From NCBI GenBank assembly GCA_004551865.1, contig SFPR01000089.1, positions 1 through 5,241 on the forward strand: 5,241 bases of DNA. Reading direction: 5' to 3'. The DNA is from Bacteroidales bacterium (lineage in GTDB: Bacteria > Bacteroidota > Bacteroidia > Bacteroidales > P3). Position numbers and translations under genes: made by a program. Positions 1-4,809 of this stretch are shown here, one piece after another. Below the pieces are notes generated by a model. The model worked only from the letters and a program-made list of their open reading frames with translations, had not been told where the DNA came from and ran no database searches. Every line of letters begins with the position of its first letter. Position 1 is the stretch's first letter.

Positions 1-347
1 TTCTCTTCATCAATATTAAGAGAAATTTCAATAAATGAGAAGCGATAGGTTGCATCGTTATCTTCAGGAACGAAAGCAACAAGGGCACGGTCTTCCATCT
101 CGTCGGTCAACAAGCGGAAAGCCTCTTTTGACAACGATACCCTTGCATCATTCTTTGAAGTATGTCGAATCTCATAGACTACAAGGTCGAGCGACTCGCA
201 AGTGCCCAACTTTACTGCTTGAGTAGAATACTTTGTTTGGGTAACAAATTCAACGTTTTCTTCCGTCTGAACGAAGTCCTCTGGAAGGAAACGGTTTTTC
301 AGGAAACCAATAAATTCCTGTCTGTTATATGCTTTATTAAATTCCAT
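1..347 (-). CDS. Probable Eco57I-type restriction-modification DNA methylase, N-terminal part (3' end outside window)
   Basis: The first 115 codons are visible, starting MEFNKAYNRQEFIGFLKNRF; the gene runs off the left edge. The start is the ATG at 347-345, 15 nt after the helicase stop codon, in an A/T-rich leader without Shine-Dalgarno, so the two are very likely cotranscribed and I see no separate promoter. The segment KLGTCESLDLVVYEIRHTS, then RVSLSKEAFRLLTDEM and RALVAFVPED, resembles from memory the N-terminal domain of long Eco57I-type methylases that sit beside SNF2 helicases in Bacteroidota. Such proteins would methylate adenine in a specific DNA site to mark self DNA. No SAM-binding or NPPY motif is visible, because that domain would lie beyond the window. 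The family call is recognition by pattern plus context and is not proven here; the reading frame itself is secure. Confidence 0.65.
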   Translation of the reverse strand, partial: MEFNKAYNRQEFIGFLKNRFLPEDFVQTEENVEFVTQTKYSTQAVKLGTCESLDLVVYEIRHTSKNDARVSLSKEAFRLLTDEMEDRALVAFVPEDNDATYRFSFIEISLNIDEE

Positions 348-362
348 AATATTCAGTTTCTA

Positions 363-1469
363 TTATTGAAGTTCTTCACTCATGATTAGTGTTTCTTCAC
401 CATCATCCACTTTGTTTTGAGACGAAACGATACGCGCGATATATTCCGGAGTTATCTTCTGATGAAGCAATGCCGCATCTTTTAATGTCAGCTGATTGAT
501 GAAACGTATTTCATAACCTGACAGGGCATCCGCCTTGATGACAGTGATTAAGTCGAAAAGATAGTCCTTTGGCAGTATTTTTGCTTTTATCAGAACTTTT
601 ATCTTGGCTACGGCATTGACCAACTCTTTGTCATTACGTTCCTGTACCTCACTCTTGAACAAAGAAGATTTGACCTGCTGGTAAACCTCATCGAAGTCCT
701 TGCTCAACTCCACAGGTTGTTCGTCCTTATCTGCCTTGAAAAGAGCCAATGCCTCTTCAGCTGGCAACATGGAGGGAGTCTCATCTTTACTGCCAATCTT
801 GAAAACAAAGTCATTGCCTTTTTTCCCGAACGACAGCACACCCTTACGTCTTTGTTCGTTTCTGTCAGAGAACTCTGCAAGTCCTTTCTGTGCAGAACAA
901 ACATTTTCACGTCCTGTTCTAGCCCTATGAGGGAGGAGCAAAGCCTGTTCGTATATCTCCGTTCCTTTCATTTCATTAAGCAGTTTCCTGTATGGAGTGT
1001 CCCAAGACCCCTCTTCGTTGTTGGCGAGTTCCCTACGGTAGCGTTCATTGAAATAAGCCCTGACCTCTTCGTCTTTTGTAAGAGCCTTGGTGTCCTCACC
1101 CATTATGGCATGAATCATTGCCATTTTCAGCGTGGAGATTTCCTTGGTTCGTGTTTCAGCCTCGCCGACATCAGTTGGAAAATAGTTGTAGATATACAGT
1201 TCGTCAAACACTTTCTTGTTGATACGGTTTATTCGACCAATACGTTGGATAACTCGTGTCGGATTGTAAGGAATGTCGTAGTTGAATATGGCTCCTGCAC
1301 GATGCAAGTTGTATCCTTCAGATATGGCATCAGTCGCCACCAATATGTGATAGTCATTACGTTGCAAGGCTTTCTTAAGTCCTGCATCAAAATTTGCACG
1401 TATACGTTCCTTGTTGGTGTCAGAAGCATCCGCTGAGGTATATTTCATCACAGGGAGGCCAGCGTCCAC
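363..1469 (-). CDS. C-terminal fragment: SNF2 helicase lobe 2 and tail
   Basis: This frame is open from just after a TAG near 1485 to TAA at 365-363. Counting from GTG 1469, motif V is ATDAISEGYNL at 45-55 and motif VI is QRIGRINR at 75-82, whose arginines would form the arginine fingers. IPYNPTRVIQRIGRINRINK is the classic signature of the bacterial SNF2/RapA-like group. A charged tail of about 250 residues of unknown fold follows, ending GEETLIMSEELQ. Motif IV is missing at the front. An ATG at 1448-1446 overlaps the upstream TGA as TGATG, so some reinitiation is conceivable, but the product would be half an ATPase. It is otherwise undamaged, which suggests the lesion is recent. The downstream methylase-like gene begins 15 nt after its stop. 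Confidence 0.75.
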   Translation of the reverse strand: MDAGLPVMKYTSADASDTNKERIRANFDAGLKKALQRNDYHILVATDAISEGYNLHRAGAIFNYDIPYNPTRVIQRIGRINRINKKVFDELYIYNYFPTDVGEAETRTKEISTLKMAMIHAIMGEDTKALTKDEEVRAYFNERYRRELANNEEGSWDTPYRKLLNEMKGTEIYEQALLLPHRARTGRENVCSAQKGLAEFSDRNEQRRKGVLSFGKKGNDFVFKIGSKDETPSMLPAEEALALFKADKDEQPVELSKDFDEVYQQVKSSLFKSEVQERNDKELVNAVAKIKVLIKAKILPKDYLFDLITVIKADALSGYEIRFINQLTLKDAALLHQKITPEYIARIVSSQNKVDDGEETLIMSEELQ

Positions 1470-3577
1470 TTCATCTGCTTCCTAACGATTTCGATGAACG
1501 ATTCAAGTTTGGGATCAAACGTGATTTTGTTCTCTTTGCCGAACCACTGTTCCCTAAGATTTTTCAGAAGGGCAATATCTGCATTCACATCATCTATGAA
1601 CTCAGACTTAACATACTTCATATCAATCTCAAAGAAACCTCTTGACTCATATTTCTCAAAAGCTTCAGTTATTTCTTCTGTTCCATCGTCTGTATAGAAA
1701 TTCTCAACTTCAGGCAGATTGCCTTTTTTGTAAACAGGGATTTTGTGACGTTTGTCAATCCATGAGAGAAGGTGTTCTGCCGACTGAATCATATAGTCTA
1801 TAGATGACTGGAAAGCAGCTACTGAACTCTCAAAACGTGAAACCAATAAATGGCGCATAAAACTCGAAACGTTGGCCTGTCGTCCTACCAACAGTCCAAA
1901 CTTTATGCCTGTCTTTTCTTCAAGCTCTTTGGCTAACTGCTCTTTCTTGTCTTCTTGCACATACAACACAGGAGAATAGCGTGCTGCCTTGAAACGGTAA
2001 ACGTCATCGCTACCTCCTTCTGTCTTACATATGCGGTCAAGCGTACTGAGATACAAATCCTTAAGTTTACTAAGGTCGTATGTCAACTCTTCCGGGTCGT
2101 TGGGTATTACCAATTGGATGTTCTGTTGTTGTAAGTCTTCAGCATATTCGGGTATTTCCATCAAGTCAAGACGTGAACGCCTAACAACCAACGGTCCTAT
2201 TATTGAACGTATCTCCTTAGATATGTTTTCCACTTCTATTTTCACTTGTTCTTCAGTAATCTCACCTTTGCGTTGAGCTTCCCTCAATTCTTTATATTTG
2301 TCAATAAGTTGCTTGAAGGCAACACCCAAATTTTCCACTGTTTTCAATGTGGAATGAGAAGGAATCTGGAACAGTTTTATAAGTGAATATATGTCAGAAG
2401 GCTGATTATTAAAAGGCGTTGCCGATAGCAACAGCACTTTGTTGCCTGTACATAGATTATGAAGCAAAGCGTAGTCCTGGGTATATTCATTACGGAAACG
2501 GTGAGCTTCATCAATGATTATCAGGAACTGTTCGTCTGCTTTCACGATATTTTGGTAATGACTTACGGCATCTTCAATCTTTCCACTGCTGAAAACAGAA
2601 GCAGTAAATCCAAATTCATCTTTGTATTCTTCCCATTGTCTGCAAAGGTGTGGAGGACTTATGATAATAGTTCTCAAACGCAAGTTACGTGCAACGGTTG
2701 AAGCAACAATACTTTTACCGAGACCAACTACGTCGGCAATGATTGCACCATTATGGTTTTCCAAAGATTTTAGTGCAAGCAAAACAGCGTCTGTCTGATA
2801 TTTCAGATTGCTGAATCTGCCATCTGTTATATCGTACGGAGTCAACAAGTTGTCCTTGGAAGGGATGGCAAAGTATTCAATAAGTACACGAATGAACATA
2901 AGATATGGTGAAAACAGAGTATCAAACCAAATATGTTTCATTACCTTATTATTCCATTCATCAATATTGTTTTTGTCAACTATGACTACAGCATCTTTCC
3001 AAAGTTCTTCAAATATCTCTTTGCCTTCGTCATATTCTATCTTATCGTTGAAACGGGCGTTGAGTTCAAGACGTCCTTGCAGTCCTTGGTATGACAGATT
3101 ACTGGAACCTGTTATAAGAACTCCAGGGTTTTCTCCTCCCTCATTGATAATATCATTGTATGCGAAAAGATACATCTTGGAATGACACGGTTCAAGTGTC
3201 TTTCTTATTTCCACAGTTCCGTCAAGAATCTTTGAATAAAACATCTTGAACTGCTCCATCTTTTCTTTTGTATCGAGAAAATCTGTATCATTGAAGGCTT
3301 TCACGAATTGTGCATAATACTCCTCTTTCAATACTCCACGTGACTGCAAATGCTGCCTGAAATTCTCAACTTCACATACATATTTGGCCATTCTGATATC
3401 AATGTCCAAACCAACCAAAATCCTGACATGCTTGTCTTTTAGTTGGTCAGATAATTGTTTATAGCCAGAATAATAGAAATATCCGACAAGGAAATCAACA
3501 GCATTTGTTTTGGGGAGGATGCCATTGATAATGTCTGACAGGTATTTGTTCTTATTTGTTATAAAACTATTGCTCAT
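1448..3577 (-). CDS. N-terminal fragment: PLD-like nuclease domain plus SNF2 helicase lobe 1
   Basis: I start this frame at the ATG at 3577, not the in-frame TTG at 3601, because the TTG lies inside the promoter -7 box and would precede the transcript start. Numbering from the TTG (subtract 8 for the ATG): residues about 15-210 are PLD-like, with H140-S-K142 and GSSNLS at 165-170; the aspartate usual four residues after the HxK lysine is not there. Helicase lobe 1 follows: Walker A VVGLGKS at 291-297, motif Ia TIIISPPHLCRQW at 311-323, DEAH at 364-367, and SATPFNN at 393-399. Residues about 430-690 are a helical stretch including MRHLLVSRFESSVAAFQSSI, typical of the linker between lobes in this family. 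The frame ends at TGA 1450-1448 after WTLASL, which replaces the start of lobe 2. Alone it could keep DNA or nucleotide binding but should not translocate. Confidence 0.8.
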   Translation of the reverse strand: MSNSFITNKNKYLSDIINGILPKTNAVDFLVGYFYYSGYKQLSDQLKDKHVRILVGLDIDIRMAKYVCEVENFRQHLQSRGVLKEEYYAQFVKAFNDTDFLDTKEKMEQFKMFYSKILDGTVEIRKTLEPCHSKMYLFAYNDIINEGGENPGVLITGSSNLSYQGLQGRLELNARFNDKIEYDEGKEIFEELWKDAVVIVDKNNIDEWNNKVMKHIWFDTLFSPYLMFIRVLIEYFAIPSKDNLLTPYDITDGRFSNLKYQTDAVLLALKSLENHNGAIIADVVGLGKSIVASTVARNLRLRTIIISPPHLCRQWEEYKDEFGFTASVFSSGKIEDAVSHYQNIVKADEQFLIIIDEAHRFRNEYTQDYALLHNLCTGNKVLLLSATPFNNQPSDIYSLIKLFQIPSHSTLKTVENLGVAFKQLIDKYKELREAQRKGEITEEQVKIEVENISKEIRSIIGPLVVRRSRLDLMEIPEYAEDLQQQNIQLVIPNDPEELTYDLSKLKDLYLSTLDRICKTEGGSDDVYRFKAARYSPVLYVQEDKKEQLAKELEEKTGIKFGLLVGRQANVSSFMRHLLVSRFESSVAAFQSSIDYMIQSAEHLLSWIDKRHKIPVYKKGNLPEVENFYTDDGTEEITEAFEKYESRGFFEIDMKYVKSEFIDDVNADIALLKNLREQWFGKENKITFDPKLESFIEIVRKQMKWTLASL

Positions 3578-3598
3578 AGCTATTGTTATTTTATGATG

Positions 3599-3630
3599 CA
3601 AAAGTAAATAAAAACAATCAAATCGCCAAA
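3599..3630 (-). promoter_or_regulatory. Bacteroidota-type promoter of the helicase operon
   Basis: On the minus strand, TTTG at 3630-3627 is followed by a 20-nt spacer and TACTTTTG at 3606-3599. This fits the Bacteroidota sigma-ABfr consensus TTTG-N19/21-TAnnTTTG exactly. The transcript should begin about 7 nt downstream, leaving a short A-rich leader (AAAATAACAATAGCT) before ATG 3577. The position excludes the TTG at 3601 as a start codon. Confidence 0.75.
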
Positions 3631-3699
3631 CAATTCTTGATTTTTATTTGTTGTTGAGCAATTAAAAAGTGAAATTTTCCTGTTTCTTCCTTCGCTTCC

Positions 3700-3730
3700 T
3701 CTCCGTTTCTTCTCGCTTCCATAACGGAGA
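3700..3730. repeat. Short inverted repeat at the edge of the 11-bp array
   Basis: TCTCCGTT at 3700-3707 is the reverse complement of AACGGAGA at 3723-3730, with a 15-nt loop. The same AACGGAGA recurs in the last 11-bp unit at 3801-3808, so the left arm could pair with either end of the array. The pyrimidine-rich stretch from about 3680 to 3720 reads like an inverted, more diverged version of the purine-rich repeats. No T-run follows, so I do not call it a terminator. Confidence 0.45.
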
Positions 3731-3808
3731 CCGAACGAAGGTCGAACGAGAAACTAACGGGAAATGAACGAGAAGCTAACGGAAATCTAACGGGAAACTA
3801 ACGGAGAA
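3721..3808. repeat. Degenerate 11-bp tandem repeat array, eight units
   Basis: Eight consecutive 11-nt units start at 3721, 3732, 3743, 3754, 3765, 3776, 3787 and 3798. The consensus is about CTAACGGGAAA, with CGAACGAGAAA-like variants; the core AACG is kept at the same position in all eight. The 11-bp period is close to one turn of DNA, so the cores face one side of the helix. The array lies in non-coding DNA about 90 bp upstream of the helicase promoter -33 box. It may be a protein-binding array, a bent or phased segment, or simple slippage product; the sequence does not decide between these. Confidence 0.7.
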
Positions 3809-3873
3809 GCGGCTTACAATTAATAGAGCAAAAAAGACAATATCTTGCGTGTGAGATGGATGTCGCTACAACT

Positions 3874-3896
3874 CTACACTCTACATTCACTCTACA
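3874..3896 (+). repeat. Left arm of the 23-bp inverted repeat flanking the 24-bp array
   Basis: This 23-nt arm starts CTACACTCTACATTC and ends directly at the first 24-bp repeat unit. Its reverse complement occurs at 4122-4144 with one mismatch (22/23; the fifth base of TGTAGGG on the right replaces the A of TGTAGAG). The arm is itself built from CTCTACA repeats at 3872, 3879 and 3890. Confidence 0.8.
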
Positions 3897-4112
3897 CAGT
3901 TCACATCTGATTGCCCTATTCAGTTCTCATCTGATTGCTCTATTCAGTTTGCAACTGATTGCCCTATTCAGTTCTCAACTGATTGCCCTATTCAGTTCTC
4001 AACTGATTGCCCTATTCAGTTTGCAACTGATTGCCCTATTCAGTTTGCAACTGATTGCCCTATTCAGTTTGCAACTGATTGCCCTATTCAGTTTGCAACT
4101 GATTGGGGGATT
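3897..4112. repeat. 24-bp tandem repeat array, nine units, with internal palindromes
   Basis: Nine head-to-tail copies of exactly 24 bp begin at 3897, 3921, 3945, 3969, 3993, 4017, 4041, 4065 and 4089. Each unit is a 13-bp part, CAGTT-N3-AACTG, then an 11-bp part, ATTGCCCTATT. The 13-bp part is a perfect inverted repeat in copies 3-9, with loop TGC (copies 3, 6-9) or CTC (4, 5). Copies 1 and 2 end the palindrome ATCTG and are imperfect. Copy 9 ends ATTGGGGGATT. Central copies are identical by loop type and the edge copies diverged, the pattern expected from unequal exchange or slippage. There are no unique spacers, so it is not CRISPR. Iteron-like or decoy binding sites, or a recombination substrate, are possible but nothing nearby encodes the partner. 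Confidence 0.9.
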
Positions 4113-4121
4113 ACAAAATCA

Positions 4122-4144
4122 TGTAGGGTGAATGTAGAGTGTAG
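4122..4144 (-). repeat. Right arm of the 23-bp inverted repeat flanking the 24-bp array
   Basis: Starting TGTAGGGTGAATGTAGAG, this is the reverse complement of 3874-3896 with a single mismatch. Together the arms bound a 271-bp unit (3874-4144). The right arm lies 9 bp beyond the last tandem copy while the left arm abuts the first. I see no target-site duplication outside the arms. Confidence 0.8.
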
Positions 4145-4211
4145 TGGATCATGAGGACAGGTTCCTTGGTTCGTTTCCACTTAGAAAACGGATTACTTAT
4201 ACATAGTGGAT

Positions 4212-4370
4212 TCATCGACAATGCGTGTTTATCAATTCCTCCCTTTTGTCTAATTCACGTTGCATGACTTCAAGCCTTGCCCCTACCCTTTCTTCCCATT
4301 CTCTTTTACGTTGCTTTGCTCTGCGAAGAATAGAAAGGAAATTTTCATTGCCTATAGTCTTGTTTTCCAT
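4212..4370 (-). CDS. Small charged 52-residue protein of unknown function
   Basis: From ATG 4370-4368 to TGA 4214-4212 the minus strand encodes 52 residues, starting MENKTIGNENFLSILRRAKQ. Residues 11-46 are rich in Arg, Lys and Glu with spaced Leu/Ile/Val/Trp, as expected for one long amphipathic helix or short coiled coil (RKREWEERVGARLEVMQREL). There is no signal peptide or membrane segment. A promoter sits about 30 nt upstream, and codon use looks like that of the helicase. The ORF is too short for automatic finders with a length cut-off. Product and function are not recognised; a small regulatory or structural DNA-associated protein is only a guess. It stands alone between the terminator at 4411 and the repeat region. 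Confidence 0.6.
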   Translation of the reverse strand: MENKTIGNENFLSILRRAKQRKREWEERVGARLEVMQRELDKREELINTHCR

Positions 4371-4399
4371 TATTCTATAATTTTAAATGATTTCGACTG

Positions 4400-4431
4400 C
4401 AAAGATATACAAAAAATCCCGAACTGCCCAA
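4400..4431 (-). promoter_or_regulatory. Promoter of the 52-residue small gene
   Basis: TATCTTTG at 4407-4400 is a perfect TAnnTTTG -7 box. TTG at 4431-4429 lies 21 nt upstream and can serve as the -33 element. The start codon is 29 nt below the -7 box, leaving a short A/T-rich leader. The -33 element lies inside the loop of the terminator at 4411-4451, so the two signals overlap. Confidence 0.6.
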
Positions 4432-4451
4432 GGAATTCGGGAGATTTTTTT
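4411..4451. terminator. Bidirectional Rho-independent terminator
   Basis: TCCCGAA at 4417-4423 pairs with TTCGGGA at 4436-4442, closing a 12-nt loop. The stem is preceded by six A (4411-4416) and followed by GA and seven T (4445-4451), so both strands give a GC-rich stem followed by U residues. For minus-strand transcription it would stop transcripts from the remnant promoter at 4593-4624. Confidence 0.75.
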
Positions 4452-4481
4452 GTTATGTGTATGATTGCTATATGCGGGGGC

Positions 4482-4502
4482 GGTCTTACACGAGGTAAGA
4501 CC
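4482..4502. repeat. Perfect 8-bp hairpin with a 5-nt loop
   Basis: GGTCTTAC (4482-4489) and GTAAGACC (4495-4502) are exact reverse complements around ACGAG. A run of five G lies just before it (4476-4480). No T-run follows on either strand, so it is more like a REP-type palindrome or a transcript-end structure than a terminator. It sits immediately downstream of the helicase remnant. Confidence 0.6.
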
Positions 4503-4512
4503 CTACAAGAGG

Positions 4513-4580
4513 ACTCATGATTATTGTTTCTTCTCCATCATCCACCTTGTTTTGCAATGAGACATACGGGCGATGTCTAT
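4513..4580 (-). pseudogene. Vestigial 3' end of a second helicase copy
   Basis: The stretch 4513-4554 matches 378-419, the last codons of the helicase gene, at 39 of 42 positions by direct comparison, with weaker similarity continuing to about 4577. Read on the minus strand it encodes QNKVDDGEETIIMS, against QNKVDDGEETLIMSEELQ in the full gene. Upstream DIARM matches YIARI, but a one-base loss puts it in another frame. Similarity stops after ATCATGAGT, so the final EELQ is lost. The rest of the gene is absent: the fragment follows a promoter and about a dozen bases of leader. This is a true remnant of a related gene, not a functional CDS. Confidence 0.75.
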
Positions 4581-4592
4581 TTTTATTTGTGG

Positions 4593-4624
4593 CAAAGATA
4601 AGGGTTTATTTGCAAACTGCCAAA
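4593..4624 (-). promoter_or_regulatory. Promoter in front of the helicase remnant
   Basis: TTTG at 4624-4621, a 20-nt spacer, and TATCTTTG at 4600-4593 match the Bacteroidota consensus perfectly. The -33 surroundings (TTGTTTGGCAGTTTG) resemble those of the helicase promoter (TTGTTTGGCGATTTG), with the same spacing. It now drives only the remnant and should end at the terminator at 4411-4451. Confidence 0.65.
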
Positions 4625-4649
4625 CAAATCGCACGTTTTTTTGAAAGAA

Positions 4650-4703
4650 TGAGAGAATTGGGCTAACGAAAGAAAAATATTCGAGTTTCTTTCTTTTCTC
4701 TCA
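4650..4703. repeat. Two nested inverted repeats, possible transcript-end hairpin
   Basis: TGAGAGAA at 4650-4657 pairs with TTCTCTCA at 4696-4703, and inside it GAAAGAAA at 4668-4675 pairs with TTTCTTTC at 4686-4693. The left arm has a 10-nt interruption and the right arm 2 nt. It lies downstream of the aminotransferase gene and may help end its transcript, but no T-run is present and the arms are low-complexity purine/pyrimidine tracts. Confidence 0.35.
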
Positions 4704-4754
4704 CTCAGTTATTATGTTAATATTTGACACAACAGAATTAAACCATTACTTTTT

Positions 4755-4809
4755 CTACGATGAAGGTGAGCGAAGTGAGGTCGTGGAAGGCGAGCGTCAC
4801 TTGTCGTAG
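4755..4809. repeat. Imperfect hairpin over the aminotransferase stop codon
   Basis: CTACGA at 4755-4760 pairs with TCGTAG at 4804-4809, and AAGGTGA with TCACTT just inside with one bulged base. The structure covers the end of the aminotransferase gene and about 40 nt beyond. On the minus strand it is followed by A residues, not U, so it is not a standard terminator for that gene. Confidence 0.35.

Larger units (their letters stand above)
363..3577 (-). pseudogene. PLD-nuclease/SNF2-family helicase, broken by an internal deletion with frameshift
   Basis: This is the whole helicase gene read across two overlapping frames, about 1,080 residues in total, close to the usual length of this helicase-related family. 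The N-terminal part carries a phospholipase-D-like nuclease domain and helicase lobe 1; the C-terminal part carries helicase motifs V and VI and the tail. The frames overlap around 1448-1475. Frame 1 reads DPKLESFIEIVRKQMK and then six unrelated residues to TGA; frame 2 resumes at DAGLPVMKYTSADAS. In SNF2 proteins, motif IV (a hydrophobic strand of the VVFSQ type, about 25 residues in all) belongs between these segments and is absent in every frame. A loss of 3n+1 bases would explain both the gap and the frame change. The expected role was ATP-driven DNA translocation in a restriction or defence system with the downstream methylase-like gene. An assembly error remains possible. Confidence 0.8.

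Noticed and set aside
717..1436. 239-codon plus-strand ORF opposite the helicase
   Set aside because: It lies antisense to conserved helicase motifs V and VI and has no promoter or recognisable domain; it is a shadow of the real frame.
1446..1475. Programmed ribosomal frameshift joining the helicase halves
   Set aside because: No slippery heptamer is visible, and a shift would still leave out motif IV, so a deletion explains more.
3577..3601. TTG at 3601 as helicase start
   Set aside because: It overlaps the promoter -7 box and precedes the predicted transcript start; ATG 3577 fits the leader.
3897..4112. CRISPR array
   Set aside because: The period is 24 bp with no unique spacers; the intervening 11 bp is the same in nearly every unit, and no cas genes are seen.
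3856..4131. 91-codon plus-strand ORF encoding an 8-residue repeat (S-x-Q-L-I-A-L-F)
   Set aside because: It is open only because the 24-bp period is divisible by three. A second plus frame through the repeats is also open, there is no consensus promoter, and the unit differences change residues and do not preserve them.
4260..4520. 86-codon plus-strand ORF
   Set aside because: It is antisense to the small gene, crosses a terminator hairpin and a gene remnant, and has no promoter.
4738..4800. 20-residue GTG-started ORF overlapping the aminotransferase stop codon
   Set aside because: Too short, lies within an imperfect hairpin, and shows no similarity I recognise.
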